11,401 nucleotides of DNA from JBCCRH01 sp039208045 (GTDB lineage Bacteria; Bacteroidota; Bacteroidia; Chitinophagales; Saprospiraceae): positions 1 to 11,401 of the forward strand of contig JBCCRH010000175.1 in assembly GCA_039208045.1 (NCBI GenBank). Reading direction: 5' to 3'. A program made the position numbers and the translations under genes. Shown here piece by piece: positions 1 to 7,796 of the stretch. Positions within the stretch are counted from its first letter, which is position 1, and every line of letters begins with the position of its first letter. Below the pieces are notes generated by a model. The model ran no database searches. It saw only the letters and a program-made list of their open reading frames with translations, and was not told the origin of the DNA.

Positions 1-2781
1 CAGCAATTAGGGTTTGGCCGTATCCTTACCCTCGATATGGGTGGAACAAGTACCGATACAGCACGCTATAATGGGCAGTACGATTATCAATCAATTACGC
101 AGATTGAGCAGGTAGAAATGTCGAGCCCGGCACTAGCCATTGAGACGGTGGCAGCGGGGGGTGGCTCGATCTGCTCGTTCCAGCAGGGGCGGCTGCAAGT
201 GGGGCCAGCCAGTGCAGGGGCGCAGCCGGGACCGGCCTGCTATGACGCGGGCGGGCCGTTAACCATTACGGATGTAAATTTACTTTTAAGTAAGCTTGAT
301 CCTTCTGGCCTGGGCATTCCGGTGCGGGTGGAAGCTGCGCAGGCAGCTTTGCAGCAAGTACAACTTTTGCTTTCGCAAAAGACTGGAACTTCCTATACCG
401 ATACAGAACTGTTGCAAGGCTTTGAGCAAATTGCTAACGAGAAAATGGCGGAAGCCATACGCCGCATCTCGGTGGCCAAAGGCTTTGATCCAAAAGAATA
501 TGCGCTCTTAGTATTTGGCGGGGCGGGGGGCTTACATGCCTGCAAAATAGCGGAACTCCTGGGCATTGATTCTATCTTGCTGCCCTACGATGCAGGTATC
601 CTTAGCGCGTATGGCATGGGACAAGCTCGAATCGAGCGTTTTGCCGAAAGGCAGATACTACAGCTCCTGCATGAAATAGCCCCATACATTGAGCATATCA
701 TTGAGAAGCTACACCAGCAAGCGATGCACGAGCTTCAAAAAGAAAATTTAGCGAAAGCGGAAATAGAACGGACAGCTGTGCAGCTATTTGTGCGCTTCAA
801 AGGGCAAGAGAGCACGCTAGAGATTACATTTACGGAAGTAGAGCAGATCGCAGCACAGTTCCAAGCACAGTACACTCAGCTTTTTGGGCACTACCCCAGT
901 AAGCAGCAGCTCGAACTAGAGCGGATACGGGTAGTCCTTGCTAGTAAAGCTCCGAAAAATAGTCCTATCCCTCATTCAGCAACCACTCACTATCCTAAGC
1001 CGCACAGTACCCTATCCCGCGCTGTTGACCAGCAAGCGATTGCCATTTTTGACTGGGATGAGTTAACAGCTGGAGCTACGATAAAAGGCCCCGCCATCCT
1101 GCGTAACGCACATGCGACTTGCTATATTGAACCCAATTGGGCGTTTGAGGTGCGGGGCAAGGCAAAGCATATGATCGGTAAATGGAGTAGGAATGTAGCC
1201 GATCAAGGACGAAATCAGAAAGAAGCGATTGAGCTAGAACTGTTCACTAATCGATTTGGAGCAATCGCTTTAGAAATGGGGGCACAACTACAACGTACCG
1301 CCTTCTCCGTCAATATTAAGGAGCGGCTCGATTTCTCGTGTGCCATCCTCGATGCACAGGCGGAGTTGCTAGTCAATGCGCCGCATATTCCGGTACACCT
1401 AGGCAGTCTGGGAATCTGTGCACGCTTGGTGTTGGAACACTCTCCGCTTCAGCCTGGTGATGTGCTCCTTACTAATCACCCCAAATATGGGGGTTCTCAC
1501 CTTCCTGATTTGACCATGCTTTGTGGGGTTTTCACCCAAAATGGCGAGTGCATTGGCTACGTCATTAATCGGGCACACCATGCTGAAATAGGCGGTAAAC
1601 GCCCAGGCTCTATGCCACCTGATGCCACTAGCTTGGAGGAAGAGGGCGTGAGTTTTACGCCCACTTATTTGGTAAAAGCAGGAGTGGTACAATGGGAAGC
1701 AATACGCCGGATGCTAGCAGAAGCGGCTTTCCCTAGCCGAATGATAGAAGAAAATATTGCCGACCTCAATGCTGCACTTGCTTCTTTGCGCAATGGTGCG
1801 CATGCTTTGCAGCAACTGGTGGCAGAGCATAGCCTTGAAAAAGTGCAACACTATATGCAGGCACTTAAGCGTAGCGCACAATTGGCACTAGAACAAGCCC
1901 TCCCCAACTATCTCAATCGGCAGTTTGAAGCAATAGAATACCTCGATGATGGGCATCGCTTGCAGGTGCAAATCAGCGTTTCTGAGCAGGAATTACTTTT
2001 CGATTTTACGGGCACTTCCTCTCGCCATCCTTACAACTTAAATGCCAATATCAGCATTGTCTACAGTGCTATTTTATATGTCTTGCGTTTGCTGTGCAAG
2101 CGAGCTATTCCACTTAATGAAGGCCTCATGCAGAAGGTTCGTGTACAACTTCCTGAAAATAGCTTTTTGCACCCTACCTTTGTGGATGATGCAGCGGCGT
2201 GCCCGGCAGTCGTCGGGGGGAATACGGAGGTGAGCCAGCGCTTGGTAGATACCTTGCTCAAGGCATTTGGCCTAGCGGCTTGTAGCCAGGGTACGATGAA
2301 TAATTTTTTATTTGGCAATACCGATTTTGGCTATTATGAAACGATCGGTGGTGGGGTAGGCGCTGGGCCAGGATTTGAGGGCCACTCCGCTGTACATCAG
2401 CATATGACGAATACACGGATTACCGATCCGGAGGATTTAGAGTTCCGCTATCCCGTGCGCTTGCATCGCTTTGGCATTCGGCGAGATTCTGGTGGGGAAG
2501 GACAATTTAGAGGAGGCGATGGTATCGTGCGTGAAGTGGAATTTTTGGAACCCATGGAAATGACTATGATTAGCCAGCATCGAAAAGAACAGCCTTACGG
2601 CTTGGCAGGTGGTAGCCCTGGCAAAGTGGGGCGACAAACATTGATCCGAAAAAATGGGACGATTGAATTCCTAAAGGGTATAGATAGCCAAACCCTAGGC
2701 GCCGGTGATCGCGTAGTTATCGAAACGCCTGGTGGCGGGGGTTATGGTAAAAAAGAAGAACATGGCAAGAACAACACGTAA
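1..2781 (+). CDS. Fused HyuA-HyuB 5-oxoprolinase / hydantoinase, 5'-truncated by the window edge
   Basis: The reading frame is open from base 1, so the gene begins upstream; 926 residues are visible. Fused ATP-dependent oxoprolinases are usually about 1250-1290 residues, so roughly the first 330 are missing. In visible numbering, residues 1-400 are the back part of a HyuA/oxoprolinase ASKHA-type ATPase: DMGGTSTD at 12-19, the AAGGGSI and GPACYDAGGP stretches, and VFGGAGGLHA at 171-180. Residues from about 405 to 920 form the HyuB domain: QRTAFSVNIKERLDFS, TNHPKYGGSHLPD at 491-503, the paired histidines H526/H527 in NRAHHAEIGG, and PGGGGYG at 910-916. Family knowledge: these enzymes cleave 5-oxo-L-proline to glutamate using ATP, or open hydantoin rings, in the cytoplasm. 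The fused layout favours 5-oxoprolinase, but substrate cannot be fixed from sequence. The first ATG at 37 falls inside the ATP-binding motif and is not the start. The 3' end overlaps the next gene. Confidence 0.93.
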   Translation, partial: QQLGFGRILTLDMGGTSTDTARYNGQYDYQSITQIEQVEMSSPALAIETVAAGGGSICSFQQGRLQVGPASAGAQPGPACYDAGGPLTITDVNLLLSKLDPSGLGIPVRVEAAQAALQQVQLLLSQKTGTSYTDTELLQGFEQIANEKMAEAIRRISVAKGFDPKEYALLVFGGAGGLHACKIAELLGIDSILLPYDAGILSAYGMGQARIERFAERQILQLLHEIAPYIEHIIEKLHQQAMHELQKENLAKAEIERTAVQLFVRFKGQESTLEITFTEVEQIAAQFQAQYTQLFGHYPSKQQLELERIRVVLASKAPKNSPIPHSATTHYPKPHSTLSRAVDQQAIAIFDWDELTAGATIKGPAILRNAHATCYIEPNWAFEVRGKAKHMIGKWSRNVADQGRNQKEAIELELFTNRFGAIALEMGAQLQRTAFSVNIKERLDFSCAILDAQAELLVNAPHIPVHLGSLGICARLVLEHSPLQPGDVLLTNHPKYGGSHLPDLTMLCGVFTQNGECIGYVINRAHHAEIGGKRPGSMPPDATSLEEEGVSFTPTYLVKAGVVQWEAIRRMLAEAAFPSRMIEENIADLNAALASLRNGAHALQQLVAEHSLEKVQHYMQALKRSAQLALEQALPNYLNRQFEAIEYLDDGHRLQVQISVSEQELLFDFTGTSSRHPYNLNANISIVYSAILYVLRLLCKRAIPLNEGLMQKVRVQLPENSFLHPTFVDDAAACPAVVGGNTEVSQRLVDTLLKAFGLAACSQGTMNNFLFGNTDFGYYETIGGGVGAGPGFEGHSAVHQHMTNTRITDPEDLEFRYPVRLHRFGIRRDSGGEGQFRGGDGIVREVEFLEPMEMTMISQHRKEQPYGLAGGSPGKVGRQTLIRKNGTIEFLKGIDSQTLGAGDRVVIETPGGGGYGKKEEHGKNNT

Positions 2782-4351
2782 GAAAGAAGTAAGCATTCAG
2801 GATTGGTTAGGATTCAAACCGTATAAGAAGTACGATAACTATGATGTCGCTTATTTAAAATTGGCCAGGGAGATTCAAACGGTACTAGAGCCGATCAAGG
2901 ATTTCTTTTATGTCATAGATGTCGAAGAAGACGAGCAAATTCTTCTGATTGCTTGTATCGTTACCTCTTATGTAGAAGATTTTATCTCCGAAATTGGTCT
3001 TTGGAAAGCACTAGTACAACAAAACCAAGAGCGCCTTGGGGTACCTATCCCCTTTTTCGATACCGATGATTACGATACAGAATACCTCAATCCTGCTGAT
3101 TTTAGTTTTTTGATTTGGCATACTTGCTCTATCTATGCCGAATTGCCATTGTCCCCTAGCTATCCGTTTTTCGCTTATCTGGGGCACGAACTGTACGAAT
3201 TGTGTGAACCCAAAATCGATGATCTTCCTGCTACCGACTATTACGATAAATACCTACAAGTATCTATTAATGAAGCCTTTCCTACTGTACACAACAAGCT
3301 GATTTGGATGCAGAAGAAATCCTACCTAATTGGCTGGGCAAGTATGGTGCTTTTTCAGCAAGAACTATTAGATAATGTAAATGAAGCAATAGAGAGAGGT
3401 GATAAAATTCCACCTAATGCGGCAGTAGAGTTGGATAATGAAACGCTCATACAAGAGAGTGTTTTTCATAGCTTGCATGCAGCAGAATGGCTTAGTCTAA
3501 TTGTACGAGGCGAACAATCCACCAAAAAGGCTATTGCGAATTTGAAGCAGGTTCACTATGGCATTTATGAAGTAGTAGAAGCTACTCCCGAAACAGTGCA
3601 TCTAAAGCATATCAATACAAAGCAAAACTATCAGGTTTATTTTCCTGTAGCAGACCTCAACAAAGTATATCAACAAGCAGCTTGTGTGGAAGCACAACTG
3701 GTAGCATGGCACGAAAAGTGGTTTGCTATTGGGTTTCCGCTAGAGATAATCGATGATCCTGACTTGAGGACAGATTACCACGAGAGCAATGAACTGCACA
3801 CCTACATGCTCAATAAAACGCAAGAAGCACTGCGCGAAAAACGCTTGGCTTATGCTCGCTCTTATTTTGAACAATACTTTGAAAGTCCACTAGTGGTATT
3901 TAAGAATATGGAAGAAGCCTCTTCACAGCTAATAGAATTCTATGCTTTTGTCGATCCTAAAATGGAAGAACCCCCTCCATTGAGTACTGCTTCTTTCTAT
4001 GATCGGGCACCCAAAATTTTTAGCGAAGGAGAGCACATAAAAAACATTGGGATGTTCTGTTCTCCAAGCGGCAAAATCAATATTTTGGTCGGGATAACGA
4101 AGCTGCTTGAGGAGCTAGAAGCAAACTCTAAAGAAAAGGAACATGATTTTTATGTAAAACTGTCGCACTTCGCATATCTCCCAGGATTCTTACATTATAT
4201 CAAATCTTACTATGGCGAGAAGAGTCTCCGCCCTAGTGCAGGAAATGAGCAGTATTACCATCCACAATTAGTGTGTTTTATTGGAACGTATTATTGGGAA
4301 AGAAGTGGAAAGATCTATTCCCCACTTCCGCTGTGGAAGTATCCGGAATAA
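2762..4351 (+). CDS. Protein of unknown function, resembles DUF3843 family of Bacteroidota
   Basis: This is a 529-residue soluble-looking protein with no signal peptide or membrane segment. I chose ATG 2762 (MARTTRKKEV) because a purine stretch (AAAAGAAGAA) lies just upstream. An in-frame ATG at 2744 and GTG at 2732 are also possible and would deepen the overlap with the oxoprolinase gene, which is 20 bp with the chosen start. The N-terminal part (IQDWLGFKPY near residues 11-20, then SYVEDFISEIGLWKALV, IPFFDTDDYD and FLIWHTCSIYAE) resembles, from memory, DUF3843 proteins of Bacteroidota; no search was possible. The middle is helical, followed by a short beta-rich stretch around YGIYEVVEATPETVHLKHIN. 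The rest is rich in aromatic and acidic residues, with FAYLPGFLHYIKSYYGEKSLRP near the end. No catalytic motif is evident. The overlap suggests co-transcription with the oxoprolinase; a functional link is unproven. It looks more A/T-rich than its neighbours. Confidence 0.85.
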   Translation: MARTTRKKEVSIQDWLGFKPYKKYDNYDVAYLKLAREIQTVLEPIKDFFYVIDVEEDEQILLIACIVTSYVEDFISEIGLWKALVQQNQERLGVPIPFFDTDDYDTEYLNPADFSFLIWHTCSIYAELPLSPSYPFFAYLGHELYELCEPKIDDLPATDYYDKYLQVSINEAFPTVHNKLIWMQKKSYLIGWASMVLFQQELLDNVNEAIERGDKIPPNAAVELDNETLIQESVFHSLHAAEWLSLIVRGEQSTKKAIANLKQVHYGIYEVVEATPETVHLKHINTKQNYQVYFPVADLNKVYQQAACVEAQLVAWHEKWFAIGFPLEIIDDPDLRTDYHESNELHTYMLNKTQEALREKRLAYARSYFEQYFESPLVVFKNMEEASSQLIEFYAFVDPKMEEPPPLSTASFYDRAPKIFSEGEHIKNIGMFCSPSGKINILVGITKLLEELEANSKEKEHDFYVKLSHFAYLPGFLHYIKSYYGEKSLRPSAGNEQYYHPQLVCFIGTYYWERSGKIYSPLPLWKYPE

Positions 4352-4452
4352 GACTTAACAAGCACTCCGCTTCTTGGTAAAACCGTGATTACCTTCTAAA
4401 AAATGGCGATAAGACGATAAAAGCGAAGGACAAATTCTGTAAGTTTAGTTTT

Positions 4453-7404
4453 ATGAAAGTCCTTGACCACACTACTACGAGCTCCCTCCAAGAGCTCGCC
4501 CAATCCCTCGATGGCGATTGCTACCACGACGATTTATTACGTGCGATTTACGCCACGGATGCCTCAGTCTATCGCGAATGGCCATTAGCGGTAACGCTCC
4601 CTAAGCATGCCGAGGATATTCGGAAGATTCTCGCTTTCGCTAAAATGCAGGGCACTAGCGTGATTCCTCGTACAGCAGGCACTTCGCTGGCAGGCCAGTG
4701 TGTGGGCGAAGGGATTATTTTGGATGTCTCCAAATACATGAATCGCATCTTGGAGTTTAATGCTGAGGAGCAATGGGTAGTGGTGGAGCCAGGGGTAGTT
4801 CGCGATGAGCTCAATGCATTTTTGAAGCCTCACGGGCTATTTTTTGGGCCTAATACTTCCACTGCTAATCGCTGCATGATTGGAGGGATGGTGGGGAATA
4901 ATTCTTGTGGAACCACCTCCATTGTGTATGGTTCTACGCGCGATCATGTGCTAGAGCTGGACGTTTTGCTGAGCGATGGCAGTCAGATAGCCGTGCATCC
5001 CCTATCAGTAGAAGCCTTTCGGCAAAAATGCCAGCAATCTGATTTGGAAGGGCATATTTATAGACAATTGGATGAGGCTTTGAGCAATGAAGAACAACAG
5101 ACGGCAATTCGCGAAGCATACCCCAAAGCGACGATTCATCGTCGCAATACAGGCTACGCGGTTGACCTTTTGCTGCAAAGCGCGCCCTTTTCGAGCAGTG
5201 ACCAGCCTTTTGACTTGAGTCAACTCCTCTGTGGTTCGGAGGGAACCTTGGCTGTTACGACTTCCATTAAGCTCAACCTAGTGCCGCTGCCTCCACCAGA
5301 AGATGTGGTGGTGTGCGCCCATTTCGAAAACATTCGCGAATGCATGGAAGCAGTGCTTATTGCGATGGAGCACCAACCTAGCTTGTGCGAATTGATGGAT
5401 CGAGTGATCCTCAACTGCACCAAGGACAATATCGAACAGCAAAAAAACCGCTTCTTTGTAGAGGGTGATCCTGCGGGAATTCTTATGGTAGAATTTCGAG
5501 GCAACACGCCCGAGGAAGCTGCTCAAAAAGCAGATCAATTGATTGCTGCTTACCGCAAAAAGGGCATGGGCTATGCGTTTCCAAAAGTATTTGCACCGGA
5601 AAGCAGTCGCGTATGGACACTGCGCAAAGCAAGCCTTGGCTTATTAGCCAATATCCCAGGCGATGATAAGGCGGTGGCTTGTATTGAAGATACCGCTGTA
5701 GACCTTCAAGATTTACCCGACTATATTGATGAGATTGCTGCGATGATGGGCACCTTTGGGCAGGAGGCCGTCTACTATGCGCATGCTGGTGCGGGCGAAA
5801 TCCATCTGCGCCCCATTCTTGACCTGAAGAAACAGCACGATCAGGAGCTCTTCTACCAAATTAGTGAAGCAACTGCTAAGATTGTCAAGAAGTACAAAGG
5901 TTCCCTCAGCGGTGAGCATGGCGATGGCAGGGTACGCGCGGCCTTTATTCCAATGATGATTGGCGAAAAAAACTATGAACTGCTCCGCCAGATTAAGCAA
6001 ACCTGGGATCCACACGGCTTGCTCAACCCAGGCAAAATCGTAGATGCTCCGCCCATGAATACCAGCCTGCGCTACGCCCCAGATCAAGTAACCAAGAAAA
6101 TTGATACTGTCTTCGACTTTTCTGCTACCCAAGGCATCCTACGTGCTGCCGAAAAGTGTAACGGCAGTGGCGACTGTCGCAAGCTATCCTTCGCTGGCGG
6201 TACCATGTGTCCCAGCTACCGCGCCACCCGCGATGAAAAAGACACCACCCGCGCCCGCGCCAACGTGCTCCGTGAATTTCTCACCATGAGTACCAAGGCG
6301 AATCCCTTTGACCACCCTGAGATTAAAACGGCTATGGATTTATGCCTTTCCTGCAAAGGCTGCACCGCCGAATGCCCCTCTAATGTAGATATGACTACCC
6401 TCAAAGCAGAGTTCCAGTATCACTACCAAAAAGCAAATGGTATTCCCTTGCGCGCCCGCGCCTTTGCCGCCATCGGCCAGCTAAACGGTCTCGGCAGCAA
6501 TTTCCCCAAACTGACTAACTTTTTCTTATCTAACCGTTTCACCAGCGGCCTTCTCAAACGCTTCCTCCGCGTTGCGCCCCAGCGCCAACTTCCCTTGCTA
6601 CATACCATCAGCTTACGCAAATGGTACCAGCGAAATCTTGCGAAAGCTTCCCAAGATCATTTCCCCAACGGAAAAGTCTGGTTCTTTTGCGATGAATTCA
6701 CCAACTATAATGACGCCGCCATTGGTATCAAAGCCATCCAACTATTACAGCGTTTAGGCTATCAAGTGCAGCTCATTGCCCATGCCGAAAGCGGTCGCGC
6801 CCACCTGTCCAAGGGGCTGCTCGATCAGGCTCGTCAGTTCGCTACCCAGAACGTACAAACATTTGCCGATAAGGCGACCCAAACAATGCCCCTGATCGGC
6901 CTAGAGCCTTCTGCCATACTCAGTTTCCGCGATGAGTACCCCAAGCTCGTCCCACCCGACCTCCGAGAAAAAGCAACACAACTAGCTTCTAGCACTTTTC
7001 TCATCGAAGAATTCCTCTGCCGCGAAGCGAAAGCAGGCCGCATTACCCCAGCACAATTTTCAGACACGCCCAAGCACATTCTGCTACATGGGCATTGCCA
7101 CCAAAAAGCACTTTCGGAGCTTTCTGATGCAGCTTATTTACTAAGCCTTCCGGCAAAATATACCGTGGAAATCATTCCTTCCGGCTGCTGTGGGATGGCA
7201 GGCTCGTTTGGCTATGAGCAAGAGCACTACGAAGTAAGCATGAAAATTGGAGAAGAGGTCTTGTTTCCAGCAGTTCGAAAAGCAACGACTACTACGGTTA
7301 TCGCTGCTGCGGGAACCAGCTGCCGCCATCAGATAGCGGATGGGACGGGGCGACAGGCTTTGCATCCGGTGGAAGTGCTGTGGGAGAGCTTGACGAAAAT
7401 GTAA
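4453..7404 (+). CDS. FAD-linked, Fe-S D-2-hydroxyacid dehydrogenase (D-lactate / D-2-hydroxyglutarate type, GlcD-GlcF/YdiJ-like fusion)
   Basis: A complete 983-residue protein. Residues about 45-278 are a PCMH-type FAD domain (PRTAGTSLAGQ at 73-83, GPNTSTANRCMIGGMVGNNS at 132-151, CGSEGTLAV at 260-268). Residues about 285-535 are the FAD-linked oxidase C-terminal domain, with HAGAGEIHLRP at 444-454, GEHGDGR at 487-493 and DPHGLLNPGKI at 519-529. Then come ferredoxin-like cysteines (C569, C575, C586P and the full set C631-x2-C634-x2-C637-x3-C641P) and a CCG-domain region with C882, C912/C913 and C957. Family knowledge: such fusions oxidise D-lactate, D-2-hydroxyglutarate or glycolate-type substrates on the inner face of the membrane and pass electrons through Fe-S clusters to quinone. 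Length is close to that of E. coli YdiJ. The first CCG half is degenerate (C746 kept, CCG replaced by AESGR at 778-782, and A821 in GLEPSAILSF). ATG 4453 has no Shine-Dalgarno. The 101 bp upstream show no convincing promoter or terminator. The exact substrate is not determined. Confidence 0.93.
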   Translation: MKVLDHTTTSSLQELAQSLDGDCYHDDLLRAIYATDASVYREWPLAVTLPKHAEDIRKILAFAKMQGTSVIPRTAGTSLAGQCVGEGIILDVSKYMNRILEFNAEEQWVVVEPGVVRDELNAFLKPHGLFFGPNTSTANRCMIGGMVGNNSCGTTSIVYGSTRDHVLELDVLLSDGSQIAVHPLSVEAFRQKCQQSDLEGHIYRQLDEALSNEEQQTAIREAYPKATIHRRNTGYAVDLLLQSAPFSSSDQPFDLSQLLCGSEGTLAVTTSIKLNLVPLPPPEDVVVCAHFENIRECMEAVLIAMEHQPSLCELMDRVILNCTKDNIEQQKNRFFVEGDPAGILMVEFRGNTPEEAAQKADQLIAAYRKKGMGYAFPKVFAPESSRVWTLRKASLGLLANIPGDDKAVACIEDTAVDLQDLPDYIDEIAAMMGTFGQEAVYYAHAGAGEIHLRPILDLKKQHDQELFYQISEATAKIVKKYKGSLSGEHGDGRVRAAFIPMMIGEKNYELLRQIKQTWDPHGLLNPGKIVDAPPMNTSLRYAPDQVTKKIDTVFDFSATQGILRAAEKCNGSGDCRKLSFAGGTMCPSYRATRDEKDTTRARANVLREFLTMSTKANPFDHPEIKTAMDLCLSCKGCTAECPSNVDMTTLKAEFQYHYQKANGIPLRARAFAAIGQLNGLGSNFPKLTNFFLSNRFTSGLLKRFLRVAPQRQLPLLHTISLRKWYQRNLAKASQDHFPNGKVWFFCDEFTNYNDAAIGIKAIQLLQRLGYQVQLIAHAESGRAHLSKGLLDQARQFATQNVQTFADKATQTMPLIGLEPSAILSFRDEYPKLVPPDLREKATQLASSTFLIEEFLCREAKAGRITPAQFSDTPKHILLHGHCHQKALSELSDAAYLLSLPAKYTVEIIPSGCCGMAGSFGYEQEHYEVSMKIGEEVLFPAVRKATTTTVIAAAGTSCRHQIADGTGRQALHPVEVLWESLTKM

Positions 7405-7412
7405 ACCTGGCC

Positions 7413-7478
7413 AGTGCTGAGCGGATTTGCAAATCTGCGATGAAATTCAATCCGCTGATTGCAAATCCGCTTGACACT
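7413..7478. repeat. Imperfect inverted repeat built on the word AGCGGATT/AATCCGCT
   Basis: Arms 7413-7432 and 7459-7478 can form a 20-position stem in plus-strand RNA. The inner 13 pairs (AGCGGATTTGCAA against TTGCAAATCCGCT) are perfect, followed by two G-U wobbles and one C-A mismatch, then AGTG/CACT. The 5' arm also overlaps a local near-palindrome at 7421-7438. The word AATCCGCT occurs directly twice (7449-7456 and 7464-7471) and once inverted (7420-7427). It begins only 8 bp after the stop codon of the dehydrogenase. It has no T-run on either side, so it is not a classic intrinsic terminator. It could be an mRNA 3'-end stabilising hairpin or a small dispersed palindromic repeat; copy number cannot be judged here. 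Confidence 0.7.
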
Positions 7479-7484
7479 TAAAGC

Positions 7485-7530
7485 AAAGAAGCGCGCCATT
7501 CGCCTTAGGCGAAATGACGCGCTTCTCTTT
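7485..7530 (-). terminator. Strong hairpin, probable terminator of the tRNA-Val transcript
   Basis: Arms 7485-7504 and 7508-7530 form a long stem with a TTA loop: perfect CGCC/GGCG and GCGCG cores, with a 2-nt and a 1-nt bulge. One position pairs as U-G only in the minus-strand RNA and would be a C-A mismatch in plus-strand RNA, which supports minus orientation. On the minus strand the stem ends in a T-rich stretch (CTTCTTTGCTTT). It starts 1 nt beyond the tRNA discriminator base. It may also act on the converging dehydrogenase transcript, but there is no T-run on that side beyond the stem. Confidence 0.6.
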
Positions 7531-7531
7531 G

Positions 7532-7606
7532 TGGGCGGTGAGAGACTCGAACTCCCGACCCCCTGGGTGTAAACCAGGTGCTCTGAACCAACTGAGCTAA
7601 CCGCCC
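7532..7606 (-). tRNA. tRNA-Val, anticodon UAC (decodes GTA/GTN)
   Basis: The reverse strand folds into a full cloverleaf. The 7-bp acceptor stem is GGCGGT-type (GGGCGGT with ACCGCCC), and the D arm starts at GCTCAGTTGGTT. The anticodon stem CCTGG/CCAGG encloses the loop TTTACAC, whose centre TAC is the anticodon, giving valine. The variable loop is GGGTC, and the T arm GGGAG-TTCGAGT-CTCTC has one G-U pair. The discriminator base is A (position 7532), as usual for tRNA-Val. The 3' CCA is not encoded (the genome reads CAA after it), so it must be added by CCA-adding enzyme. The gene is solitary, with its own promoter upstream and a hairpin directly downstream. Confidence 0.97.
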
Positions 7607-7644
7607 CTACTTTGATAAGCTATGCCCTTCTGCAATAGCGAGTG

Positions 7645-7675
7645 CAAATATAGGCGGCTGGGATATGGTGCGCAA
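7645..7675 (-). promoter_or_regulatory. Bacteroidota-type sigma promoter for tRNA-Val
   Basis: On the minus strand, TTG (7675-7673) is followed after exactly 20 nt by TATATTTG (7652-7645). This is an exact match to the Bacteroidota -33/-7 consensus TTG-N19-21-TAnnTTTG. Transcription would start near 7638, leaving about 30 nt of leader before the tRNA at 7606. An A7/T7 tract (7687-7703) lies just upstream of the -33 element and could act like an UP element; that last point is inference. Confidence 0.8.
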
Positions 7676-7749
7676 GTATTTGTCGATTTTTTTCGCAAAA
7701 AAAGTCAGGCATCGATTAAATTATCTGGCAAAAGGTGGTGTAAAACTCG

Positions 7750-7757
7750 TATTTTTG
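7750..7757 (+). promoter_or_regulatory. Possible -7 element of the asmA-like gene promoter
   Basis: TATTTTTG matches the Bacteroidota -7 consensus TAnnTTTG exactly and lies about 40 nt before the ATG at 7797, a sensible leader length. The -33 position (around 7727-7730) reads TGGC rather than TTG, so the match is one-sided. It is the only candidate I see in this intergenic stretch on this strand. Confidence 0.4.
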
Positions 7758-7796
7758 AAAGCCACTTGACTTGTTATCTCATCAACCTCGCAGCAC

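Noticed and set aside
4376..4393. Short inverted repeat GGTAA...TTACC after the DUF3843-like gene
   Set aside because: Only 5 bp of stem with an 8-nt loop and no T-run; too weak to call a terminator.
4440..4447. TAAGTTTA just before the dehydrogenase start as a -7 element
   Set aside because: One mismatch to TAnnTTTG, no TTG at the right distance, and it would leave only a few bases before the ATG.
5713..6132. A 139-codon minus-strand open frame inside the dehydrogenase gene, and many shorter antisense frames in the other genes
   Set aside because: They lie wholly inside strongly conserved coding sequence on the other strand, show no recognisable domain or start signal, and are of the size expected by chance.
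7400..7578. Shared word TGTAAACC near the dehydrogenase stop and in the tRNA anticodon arm, considered as an attachment-site duplication
   Set aside because: Only 8 nt, diverges immediately on both sides, and no integrase or element lies between the copies.
7687..7703. T7-CGC-A7 hairpin upstream of the tRNA promoter
   Set aside because: All A-T stem with a 3-nt loop and no gene ending nearby for it to terminate; best seen as an A/T tract near the promoter.
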